From: Fimbriimonadia bacterium
GTDB lineage: Bacteria; Armatimonadota; Fimbriimonadia; Fimbriimonadales; Fimbriimonadaceae
NCBI GenBank assembly: GCA_029824495.1
Contig: JALGXY010000023.1
Location: 1-6,549 of the forward strand
Length of the DNA: 6,549 nt
Direction of reading: 5' to 3'
The notes under the pieces were generated by a model. That model was not told where the DNA came from and did no database searches. It saw nothing but the letters and a program-made list of their open reading frames with translations. Made by a program: the position numbers and the translations under genes. Each line of letters begins with the position of its first letter. Within the stretch, counting starts at the first letter, position 1. Shown in pieces: positions 1-6,220 of this stretch.

Positions 1-1
1 T

Positions 2-1710
2 GAGTTCGCGGTCGCCATCAACCAGCTCTACCAGATGAGCATGGGCAAAGTGGCCGGTCTTGAGGACCAGCTCGACGCCATGGCTCGACGGGTGGCTGAG
101 CTTGAGAAGAAGCCGGCAGGCAAGAACTACGATGCAGCAATCGCTGCTCTCAAGAGTGACATCGCAGCTCTGAAGGGTCACAAGCACCCGGGCGGCAACT
201 ATGCCACCAAGGCTGAGGTCAATGCTCTTAAGAGACTGGCTGGCGAGTTCGAGCGAGAACTGGCTGAGCTCGGTGTCGACGTAGACGCAATGAAGAAGGA
301 TGTTGCAGACATCGACGCTCGACTTCGAGCAGTCGAAGGCCGCAAGCCTGCTGTTGACGTCAGCGGCGAACTGAACCTTCTGACACTTGCTGGCAACTCT
401 GATGACGGCTACTTCGGCTTGATGCCGAACCTGCGAGTCACCGGTGTTGGTCGAGGCGACTACGACGACGAACCGGTTGGAATGTCACGAGATCTCACCA
501 TGCTCCATGAGCTGGCGATGACAGTCTCAGGCACCAACGAAGAGGGCCCCCAGTGGAGCGGCACTCTCGTCTTCGGCAACATGCTCGAAGGCCTGACAGA
601 CAACGATGGTTCCTACTTCGGTGGAGACGATGACAACAGCGGCTATAACGGTATGCCTGGCGGCACCTATGACGAAGACAACGCAGACGTCTTCCTTCGA
701 GATCTGACTGTCTCATTTGACGGTTCATTCCTTGGCGCAGACCTGCACTCTTCACTGGGTCGACAGGGCTACAAAGTTGGCTACTATCTCTTCCAGCGAC
801 CTGACTACACTCCTGAGTACAGGAATGAAGCGTTCGACAATGGCGAGCACTACTTCGACGGCGGCGTCTTGACGTTCGACTTCGGCGGAGCAAGCCTCGA
901 CATCTTCGGTGGACGACACAGCGACCGCGAGACCACAGACGGTGAAAACCTGAATGTGATCCCGCTGACAGGCCATGCTTTTGCTGGTCTTGGTGGATCC
1001 CCGCTTGATGACGGCCAGGTCGTAGACCAGAGCCTCGGCTTCAACCTGAATATCCCGCTGGGCGATACAGGCGACCTGAAAGTTGCTTATATCTTCCTCG
1101 ACTCGAACGACGTTGAAAACGACATCAACCGAAACAACGTTTTCGGCGGTGAGCTTCACCTGAACTTCGACAAGATCGACGTGTTCGGCGCGTTCAGCCA
1201 GACAAACCTGAGCTACAACGAAGACAACGTCATCGATGACATGAACACCGCATGGCATGCTGCAGCCCGCTACAACGCGAGATCGAAGAGTACTTCTCAG
1301 CTCCTGGTGACTGGGGACGCATGGGCGTCATCTGGAATCCGGTCGGCGTTGAAGGCTTCCATGGTCACGTGTATTTCGACGCTGGTTCCGACACACGCCT
1401 GTTCGCTCAGACTGAAGTTCTGAACGGCGACGGTGGAATCTTCGACGAAGATGATGAGTGGACCTCGGTCACCTTTGGTGTCCAGCACACATTGAATGAG
1501 TCCAACAAAGTTGGTGTCAAATTCGAGAACGTCGAATACGATTGGGACAGCGATCCGACCGACGAGATTGACTGGGTCACCCTTTGGTGGGACCAGAAGC
1601 TCGGCGATCACGCTGACCTCTTCTTCGGATACACATTCAGCGACGGCAGCCTGGGCGAAAACGTCTTCAAAGGCGGCCTGCTGAGCACCCAGGTTCGAAT
1701 CAAGTTCTAA
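2..1710 (+). CDS. SLH-domain outer-membrane porin, 5'-partial and frameshifted
   Basis: This is probably a major outer-membrane channel tethered to the cell-wall layer, as in SLH-porins of diderms that lack classical OmpA/Lpp anchors. The open frame runs in from upstream. The first residues (EFAVAINQLY) match the end of an SLH domain. Heptad-rich coiled coil follows (about nt 50-345, e.g. LEDQLDAMARRVAELEKK), interrupted by GHKHPGG at 176-196. From about 350 there are alternating beta-strands with long Asp/Gly/Asn-rich loops, typical of a beta-barrel. The frame breaks near 1277-1281; the barrel resumes one frame over with EIEEYFSAPGDWGRMG and ends STQVRIKF, with the terminal Phe usual for Bam-inserted barrels. 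Without the break, about 568 residues are visible. Arginine is mostly CGA (13 of 21 codons). A terminator follows the stop. The family is inferred from architecture; pore specificity cannot be read. The gene is either recently inactivated or carries a sequencing indel. Confidence 0.85.
1274..1284 (+). other. Frameshift point in the porin gene (apparent 1-base deletion)
   Basis: Upstream, the barrel reads AAARYNA in the frame of codons starting at 1262, 1265 and so on. Downstream, EIEEYFSAPGDWGRMG is read with GAG at 1279-1281. One extra base, for example a second G after 1278, would restore a continuous AAARYNAEIEEYF. Past this point the upstream frame gives low-complexity non-barrel sequence until its stop at 1423, while the other frame stays barrel-like for 143 residues. 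No slippery heptamer of the X-XXY-YYZ type is present. Confidence 0.8.
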
Positions 1711-1740
1711 ACAGAACTCAATTCAAACCTGAATGACCAA

Positions 1741-1779
1741 GCGGCCCTGGCTCTAATGAGCTGGGGCCGCTTTCTGTTT
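1741..1779 (+). terminator. Rho-independent terminator of the porin gene
   Basis: The arms GCGGCCC (1741-1747) and GGGCCGC (1764-1770) pair perfectly. After a small internal mismatch the stem continues with GCTC/GAGC around a TAAT loop. The T-rich run TTTCTGTTT (1771-1779) follows directly. It lies 30 bases after the porin stop and separates that gene from the next one. Confidence 0.88.
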
Positions 1780-1800
1780 GGAGTACCTGTTTTCGGAACG

Positions 1801-1829
1801 TGGACAGGCTCTCGTAAGTCTAATAACAT
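1801..1829 (+). promoter_or_regulatory. Sigma-70-type promoter, probably giving a leaderless mRNA
   Basis: TGGACA (1801-1806, five of six matches to TTGACA) is followed after exactly 17 bases by TAACAT (1824-1829, four of six matches to TATAAT). The start expected about seven bases after the -10 falls on the A of the ATG at 1836. No Shine-Dalgarno sequence precedes that ATG, which fits a leaderless transcript. Confidence 0.5.
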
Positions 1830-1835
1830 GAAAGT

Positions 1836-2279
1836 ATGAAAATGAACCGACGACTAATTGCTGCGGTTGCAGCAGTCGGAATCTTGGCGGCGGGTGTAGC
1901 TGCTTCGAGCCTCCAGATCAGAGAGGTCATCAAGATATTCGGCGTAAGCGCAGCCGTAAGAGAATTTGCAGGGGACATCAACAAGGCGTTCAATGACTTG
2001 ACAGGGCATGAAGACACCAACGATGAGTACACCAAGGTTGTGCCGATCTACACAATTGGCATCAGCTCTCGTACTGCCGTTGGTGCCGCTCAGGTGATGG
2101 GCACGAAAGCAAACGTTGACAAGGTGAAGGCTGTGGCCTCACCGCAGGCCGAACTGCTTGGACGAGAGATCAAGCTCAGGGCGCTGATTCCCGTTGACAG
2201 TACAGACATCAAGAATGTCAAGGACATCAAGAGAATTCCCGGAGTCGGCGTAAGCGGCATCGTGGATCTGAAGCTTTAA
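1836..2279 (+). CDS. Small exported protein of unknown function
   Basis: I do not recognise a named domain in this 147-residue protein. Residues 1-23 form a Sec signal peptide: a basic start (MKMNRR), a hydrophobic core of Ala, Val, Ile and Leu, and a likely signal peptidase I site after VAA at 21-23. No lipobox cysteine is present, so the product should be periplasmic or secreted. The mature part is mixed alpha/beta, with TKVVPIYTIG followed by VGAAQVMGTKANVDKVKAV and a C-terminal GVGVSGIVDLKL. It resembles, from memory only, conserved hypothetical proteins annotated in Armatimonadota. ATG 1836 is chosen because the -10 lies just upstream; a second in-frame ATG at 1842 would remove only two residues. 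Terminators on both sides make it a monocistronic unit. It could be an envelope-associated partner of the neighbouring porin, but only adjacency suggests that. Confidence 0.8.
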   Translation: MKMNRRLIAAVAAVGILAAGVAASSLQIREVIKIFGVSAAVREFAGDINKAFNDLTGHEDTNDEYTKVVPIYTIGISSRTAVGAAQVMGTKANVDKVKAVASPQAELLGREIKLRALIPVDSTDIKNVKDIKRIPGVGVSGIVDLKL

Positions 2280-2302
2280 CCTCTCTCTCGCGCTCCACCC
2301 TT

Positions 2303-2333
2303 GGCCGCCTGCTGAAAACAGGCGGCCCTTTTT
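2303..2333 (+). terminator. Rho-independent terminator of the small exported protein gene
   Basis: A perfect nine-base stem, GGCCGCCTG (2303-2311) with CAGGCGGCC (2319-2327), closes a seven-base loop and is followed by CTTTTTCT. It lies 23 bases after the stop and sits between two convergent genes. Read on the - strand, the hairpin is not followed by a T run, so it should act mainly on + strand transcription. Confidence 0.92.
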
Positions 2334-2348
2334 CTCGGTGGTGAGCCG

Positions 2349-3425
2349 CTAGGCTCCGAGTCGAGGTGTGAAGTCTGTATCAGGCTTCACTTGGCGGCAG
2401 AACCCGGCCATCAGGCGGGCGCAGTTCACGACGTCATCGAGCTGGATCAGCTCGCATGGAGTGTGCATATAGCGTAGCGGCACACCCAGCAGGCCGACAG
2501 CCATGCCGCCTCGTGCGATCTGCATCGCGTTGGCATCTGTGCCTGTTCCGCCCGGCTCAGGGCTGATCTGTACAGAGATGTCATCCGCCTTTGCGGCTTC
2601 CATCACCAGCTTGTACGTGACCGGATTGACATTGGCGCCGCGGGTGACCGAGGGGCCTTTGCCCAGATCGAGCTGGCCATAGCGCTCTTTGCTGACGCCA
2701 GGGTGGTCGATCGCAAAGTTCACGTCGACGGCCAGTCCGCATTTGGCGTCGATCGAAAATGCAGAGGTGCGAGCACCTCTGAGGCCGATCTCCTCTTGGA
2801 CTGTAGCCACAGCGTAGACGCCAACGTTCGGGTCGAGACCACCGTCTTCCTTAAGCAGGCGCAGCGCCTCGGCGACTACGAATGAGCCGCACTTGTTGTC
2901 AAATCCTCGTGCAGTGGCGCGACCGCCGATCAGCTCCTGAAACTCGTACTGGAATGTGACAGGGTCGCCGAGGGCGACCAGCTTTTCAGCCTCCTCGCGG
3001 CTGCTCGCCCCGATGTCGATCCAGAGGTCGTGCAGCTTCGGGCTCTTCGATCGCTCTGCCGGCTCGATCAGGTGGATCGGCTTTCGGCCGATGATGCCGG
3101 GAGTCTTGGTGTCACCGTGGATCCAGACTCGCTGGCCGACAGGGATGATGCTGTCATGGCCGCCGACACCGCTGAAGAAGAGCAGGCCGTCGTCGTTGAT
3201 GTAGTGAACAATGAAGCCGATCTCATCGACGTGTCCAGCCAGCATAATGCGGGTTTCGGCATCAGGGTTGAGAATTGCTGAGACAGAGCCGTGGGAATCG
3301 GTTCTGACTTCGTCGGCAAATCCGGATGTGTACTGTCGGTAGACCTCGGCGGCCGGCTCTTCATAGCCAGAAGGCGAGGGTGCGTTGACAATCTCTTTCA
3401 AGAAGGCGAGAGACTCTGGTCGCAT
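2349..3425 (-). CDS. M42-family metallo-aminopeptidase (glutamyl aminopeptidase / endoglucanase M type)
   Basis: This is a cytoplasmic di-metal exopeptidase, probably a large oligomeric (TET-like) enzyme trimming N-terminal residues from peptides. At 358 residues it has the usual length of the family. Ligand and catalytic motifs are in the expected order: AGHVDEIG (His65, with Asp67), GFDNKCG (Asp176), TVQEEIGLRGA (Glu211 and Glu212), AVDV (Asp234) and MHTPCE (His321). The GGTGTDANAMQIARGG stretch near 292-307 is also typical of M42. There is no signal peptide. The ATG lies 23 bases after the ccmD stop; only a weak, distant AGG-type ribosome site is seen, so translation may depend on readthrough transcription of the ccm operon. 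It is the last gene of that operon and converges on the terminator at 2303-2333. The family is near certain; substrate preference (Glu/Asp, Leu or other) cannot be read. Confidence 0.95.
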   Translation of the reverse strand: MRPESLAFLKEIVNAPSPSGYEEPAAEVYRQYTSGFADEVRTDSHGSVSAILNPDAETRIMLAGHVDEIGFIVHYINDDGLLFFSGVGGHDSIIPVGQRVWIHGDTKTPGIIGRKPIHLIEPAERSKSPKLHDLWIDIGASSREEAEKLVALGDPVTFQYEFQELIGGRATARGFDNKCGSFVVAEALRLLKEDGGLDPNVGVYAVATVQEEIGLRGARTSAFSIDAKCGLAVDVNFAIDHPGVSKERYGQLDLGKGPSVTRGANVNPVTYKLVMEAAKADDISVQISPEPGGTGTDANAMQIARGGMAVGLLGVPLRYMHTPCELIQLDDVVNCARLMAGFCRQVKPDTDFTPRLGA

Positions 3426-3448
3426 AGGCAGCCGAGACTACCTGCGAC

Positions 3449-3568
3449 TCAGTCTTTTAGCCGGTCTTCTGCGGACTTAACGCGCGAGTCAATCTTCTTC
3501 AGATACAGCCAGAGGCCGCACCACACCAGAAGGGGCGGAATCGCCGCCACGAATTGAGTTGTTTCCAT
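3449..3568 (-). CDS. ccmD: CcmD-like haem exporter subunit (39 residues)
   Basis: This small gene lies directly after ccmC. The protein begins METTQFVAAIPPLLVWCG and has one hydrophobic segment (about residues 6-23) followed by a highly charged tail (YLKKIDSRVKSAEDRL). That single-pass plan with a basic, coiled-coil-like cytoplasmic end is typical of CcmD, which stabilises the CcmABC complex and helps release of haem-loaded CcmE. The ATG at 3568 is preceded by GGAG ten bases upstream, the same arrangement as for ccmB. Its first 80 bases overlap the last codons of ccmC in another frame. The stop is 23 bases before the aminopeptidase ATG. CcmD sequences are poorly conserved, so the call rests on topology, length, ribosome site and position. 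Confidence 0.78.
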   Translation of the reverse strand: METTQFVAAIPPLLVWCGLWLYLKKIDSRVKSAEDRLKD

Positions 3569-4211
3569 TATTGAGTGTCTCCAGTTCGAGCAGGCCAGCT
3601 CGGACCCGCAGTTTGAAAATGTAGAACGAGATCAGAGCAAGCACCACAAGAGTGCCCCAAAGCCCGATCGAATACCAGATGTCGAGCCCGCTCTGAATCG
3701 TTTCGTTCGGATGAAGCGAGGCGACGCCTGGCATTCTTGGGTAGACAAAAGTAAGAAAGATAAACGGGATGATATTGGCAACTGCATAGGCTCCGCTTGC
3801 GGCTGCTCGCTTGGCGTCGTCTCGCATCCCGGCTCTCAAAGCAATCAGCCCGCCCAGCAGCAGCACGACAAACAGGAACGAGGTCTGCCGGGGATCCCAG
3901 TTCCAGTAAGCCAGCCATTGGACTTTGCTGAAGATCATGCCAGTCACAAGTGTGATCAGAGAAAAGATCATTGCCAGTTCGGCTGAACCGGCCAGCCGCG
4001 TATCCTGCTCTAGGCTGTGTGTCTTAAGGGTCTTGAAGCCAAACCAGGCCATCATGACCGCAAAAATTGTTGAGAGGATTGCGCTCGGTACGTGCCAGAA
4101 CATGATTCTGGCTAGGGCAGGCTCATTGAATTTTTGGGCGTCTGGAGAGAGGAACGTGTAGAGTGTCGCGGCTGCACCCAGAGCCAAAAGAATTCCTCGA
4201 TAAGCCTTCAT
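3489..4211 (-). CDS. ccmC: Haem transporter CcmC, cytochrome c maturation
   Basis: CcmC is an inner-membrane protein that presents haem to CcmE on the periplasmic side. The 240-residue product has six predicted membrane segments. It carries the tryptophan-rich haem-handling motif YWNWDPRQTS (Trp103, Trp105, Asp106). The two conserved external histidines that act as haem ligands are His40 in MFWHVPSA and His167 in SLHPNE. Its ATG shares one base with the ccmB stop (TGATG at 4213-4209), implying translational coupling; an AGGG element lies about seven bases upstream. After the last membrane segment a hydrophilic tail (about residues 205-240) extends past the usual end, and its last 27 codons including the stop overlap ccmD out of frame. 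CcmF has a related WWD motif but is much longer, so CcmC is the better call. Confidence 0.93.
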   Translation of the reverse strand: MKAYRGILLALGAAATLYTFLSPDAQKFNEPALARIMFWHVPSAILSTIFAVMMAWFGFKTLKTHSLEQDTRLAGSAELAMIFSLITLVTGMIFSKVQWLAYWNWDPRQTSFLFVVLLLGGLIALRAGMRDDAKRAAASGAYAVANIIPFIFLTFVYPRMPGVASLHPNETIQSGLDIWYSIGLWGTLVVLALISFYIFKLRVRAGLLELETLNNGNNSIRGGDSAPSGVVRPLAVSEED

Positions 4212-4930
4212 CAGCGATCCCTGCCTTTCGATTTTGGCCGATTGTCACGCCTTGAAGTGAGCCCCCATAGGAACGGCGAGACGCCGACTCCCATCGCCAC
4301 CATCAGCAGCACCAGCCCGACGAGTCCGATCATGCCCTTAGCGCCGCTCGATGGCAGCCCGCCGCCCAGCCCGCCTTCCAAAACAACCGTCGAGAGCACC
4401 GAGGTCGGCAGAACCAGCGGGAGTCCGATGACACCGGCAAGCAGCCATCTGTTGGCTGCGCCCAAGACGACTGATCCACAGAAGCTCATGCCAAATCCGA
4501 GGGCTAGTGATGATCCGAACACTCCGCCCCAGAGCAGCCAAGGCCGCACGACATCGATCGCTGACATCTCGAGGAACACGATGACCAGCACGACTGAGGC
4601 TGCCAGCATCTGTAGGCTGGCGTAGAGCGCCTTCCCCACGAAAGTTGATGAGGGCTCGGCAAGGCAGCGGAGAAGATCGAGGGTGCCCTGATCCTCTTCG
4701 ATCAGAAAGACGCGGGGAATGATTGTCGCTGCAGCGAAGAGCATGCCGGCGGTGATCATCCCGGCAGTCAGCTTGGGGTCAGGCTTCGAGGCGGCGGCGC
4801 CCATACCGAGCACCACAGCAATCAAGAGCGAGAACAGTCCGCCGACGAGCAGGCCGTGCTTGCTCCGCATCTCGCTTCGCCACTCTTTGCGGAATATGGC
4901 GGTCGCCTGCTTAAGCCAGGAGGAGCTCAT
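4211..4930 (-). CDS. ccmB: Haem exporter membrane subunit CcmB
   Basis: CcmB is the membrane-spanning partner of the CcmA ATPase. The complex uses ATP to release holo-CcmE from CcmC/CcmD. The 239-residue protein begins with the cytoplasmic amphipathic stretch FRKEWRSEMRSKHG typical of CcmB. Six hydrophobic segments follow (roughly 26-46, 57-77, 104-124, 132-156, 162-183 and 199-222). The conserved loop FLIEEDQGTLDLLRCLAEP, then STFVGKALY (about 75-103), corresponds to the family's Glu-rich coupling region. The tail is basic. The ATG at 4930 overlaps the ccmA reading frame by 20 bases and has GGAG ten bases upstream inside ccmA. The stop shares a base with the ccmC start. Sequence agreement with CcmB is moderate, but the neighbours make the call firm. 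Confidence 0.92.
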   Translation of the reverse strand: MSSSWLKQATAIFRKEWRSEMRSKHGLLVGGLFSLLIAVVLGMGAAASKPDPKLTAGMITAGMLFAAATIIPRVFLIEEDQGTLDLLRCLAEPSSTFVGKALYASLQMLAASVVLVIVFLEMSAIDVVRPWLLWGGVFGSSLALGFGMSFCGSVVLGAANRWLLAGVIGLPLVLPTSVLSTVVLEGGLGGGLPSSGAKGMIGLVGLVLLMVAMGVGVSPFLWGLTSRRDNRPKSKGRDR

Positions 4931-5474
4931 GTGTCGCCATCTCCAAATCGGCTTGGTCGTTGGTGGCGATCAGGGTCGCACCGCGCTCCTTCTGGGCAGC
5001 AACAATGGCAGCAACGGTTTTTCGCCCCTCTTCATCGAGAGCGGCCGTCGGCTCATCAAGAAAGAGAATTTTTGGCTCATGTTGAACTGCCAGCGCCAGC
5101 TTCAGGCGTACCTTCATGCCCGTGCTCATCTGGTCGGCCTGCTTGTCGATCGCATGGCCGAGGCCGACCGAATCGAGAATCTGTTGGGCGGTTTTTGATC
5201 CGCCCTGCAGAGTTTGAGCGAGATCGATGTGTTCGCGTGCAGTCAATGAGGGGTAGAGCGAGGAGTCGATGGCGCACCAGCCGATCGAGCCAGTGTGGCT
5301 GCAGGTGCCTTCGGATGCTTCGATCAGTCCTGACAGAACTTTGAGGAGAGTCGATTTGCCCTGACCATTGGGGCCGGTAACGGCGATGACTTGACCCTTG
5401 CCAGCTTCAAGGGAGATTCCTCGGAAAATCCAGCGATCTCCGAATCTGCGCCCCAGAGCCTCTGCGGTCAACAC
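4911..5474 (-). CDS. ccmA: Haem exporter ATP-binding subunit CcmA
   Basis: This cytoplasmic ABC ATPase pairs with CcmB in cytochrome c maturation. At 187 residues it is slightly short for CcmA. Walker A is GPNGQGKST (34-42), the signature is the degenerate MSTGMKVRLKLA (116-127), and Walker B plus catalytic Glu is ILFLDEPTAALD (136-147). Two switch residues differ from the classical pattern: the Q-loop position reads GWCAIDSSLYP (Asp70 where Gln is usual) and the H-loop reads IATND (Asn172 where His is usual). The protein ends soon after ELLLA. The start is GTG at 5474, chosen because MLTAEALGRRFGDRWIF gives the normal ABC N-terminus; the ribosome site is weak. It begins 14 bases after the metallophosphatase stop, and its last 20 bases overlap ccmB. 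Confidence 0.93.
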   Translation of the reverse strand: MLTAEALGRRFGDRWIFRGISLEAGKGQVIAVTGPNGQGKSTLLKVLSGLIEASEGTCSHTGSIGWCAIDSSLYPSLTAREHIDLAQTLQGGSKTAQQILDSVGLGHAIDKQADQMSTGMKVRLKLALAVQHEPKILFLDEPTAALDEEGRKTVAAIVAAQKERGATLIATNDQADLEMATHELLLA

Positions 5475-5488
5475 TTCTTGAGTATGGC

Positions 5489-6205
5489 CTACGGCCAGTC
5501 GATCAGCTCGGAGTCGACCAGGCCTGTACCTGGCTTGATCTCGTATCGGCCGATAAATCGCCCGTGTGAGCCGCCCATGGCGATCGGCACGCCGCCGACA
5601 ACTTCAGGCTTCTCCAGAACATCGTGAGAGTGTCCGCCCAAGATGATATCGAGCTGAGGATACGCCTCGGCAAGAATTCGATCTTGAGTCAATCCAATGT
5701 GGGTCAAAGCGATTAGGACGTCGACTTGAGGACGAAGATCGGCAATGATCTCCTTGACAGATTCGACCGGTGGATCCCAAAGATATTGGCTGGCCGCCTG
5801 TGTCTTCATATTTGGGGTCACCATCGGCACCATGACGCCAAACACGCCGACTCGAATGTCGCCGACCTGCTTCACAAGACTGTCGAGCCAGACCAGCGAG
5901 CCGTTTCTGGTTCGCCAGTTTGCGCAGAGCACTGGGTGCCGTCTGCCTTCGAATTTTGCCTTGAGGCCTGAGGGGATGATGTGGCTCTCTCGGTTGCCCG
6001 GGACAGAAGCGGTGATATCTGCTCGCCTAAAATCTCCCCAGACTGGATCTGGCCGGATCGGCAGGGCTAGATTTCCGGCTTTTACCGCGTCGCCCGAGTC
6101 GAAATAGACATCTGCGTCCTGACGACGACTTAAAAGGAAGCTCAGCTTTTCGCTGGTGAGCTTCCCGTGAATGTCGTTCGTATGGAGAATCCGGAGATTT
6201 GGCAA
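5489..6205 (-). CDS. UshA/5'-nucleotidase-type metallophosphatase domain protein
   Basis: This is a calcineurin-like di-metal phosphoesterase, 238 residues, containing only the N-terminal catalytic domain of the UshA/5'-nucleotidase family. The C-terminal substrate-binding domain and a signal peptide are both absent, so the protein should be cytoplasmic. Metal-ligand motifs are LHTNDIHG (Asp11, His13), DSGD (Asp39), GNRES (Asn71), THIG (His169) and GGHSHD (His192, His194). The motif normally GNHE reads GNRE, so the catalytic histidine is replaced by Arg72. The start is TTG at 6205, giving the standard LRILHTNDIHG opening; a CTG six bases further upstream is the only nearby in-frame alternative before the TAA that ends secG. 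No Shine-Dalgarno is seen, so translation is probably coupled to secG 15 bases upstream. Substrate is unknown: a nucleotide, sugar-nucleotide or cyclic nucleotide is possible. Confidence 0.87.
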   Translation of the reverse strand: MPNLRILHTNDIHGKLTSEKLSFLLSRRQDADVYFDSGDAVKAGNLALPIRPDPVWGDFRRADITASVPGNRESHIIPSGLKAKFEGRRHPVLCANWRTRNGSLVWLDSLVKQVGDIRVGVFGVMVPMVTPNMKTQAASQYLWDPPVESVKEIIADLRPQVDVLIALTHIGLTQDRILAEAYPQLDIILGGHSHDVLEKPEVVGGVPIAMGGSHGRFIGRYEIKPGTGLVDSELIDWP

Positions 6206-6220
6206 GATCAGAGGAGTTTC

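Noticed and set aside
495..1258. Long reading frames on the - strand beneath the porin
   Set aside because: They are shadows of a strongly biased coding strand. Their translations are low complexity (Arg/Ser/Cys-rich, or Val-rich) with no domain character, and the + strand frame is clearly the gene.
1271..1290. Programmed -1 ribosomal frameshift joining the two porin frames
   Set aside because: There is no slippery heptamer at the junction (the site is AACGCGAGATCG) and no clear downstream structure. Programmed shifts inside beta-barrel genes are not expected. A deletion or sequence error is simpler.
1786..1808. CCTGT ... ACAGG inverted repeat near the -35 of the small exported protein gene
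   Set aside because: Five-base arms with a 13-base gap are easily explained by chance, and no known operator pattern fits well.
1828..1839. Four-codon upstream ORF (ATG AAA GTA TGA) overlapping the ATG at 1836
   Set aside because: It lies within and just after the -10 element, so the predicted transcript would not include it. Such short ORFs occur often by chance.
2303..2327. The convergent hairpin acting as terminator for the - strand operon
   Set aside because: On the - strand the stem is followed by AAGGGTGG, with no T run. It may still hinder polymerase, but there is no basis for calling a bidirectional terminator.
4134..5344. Long + strand reading frames opposite ccmB and ccmA
   Set aside because: They are antisense shadows. 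Their translations are Pro/Ser/Thr- or Arg-rich and lack family motifs, while the - strand shows full ABC and CcmB signatures.
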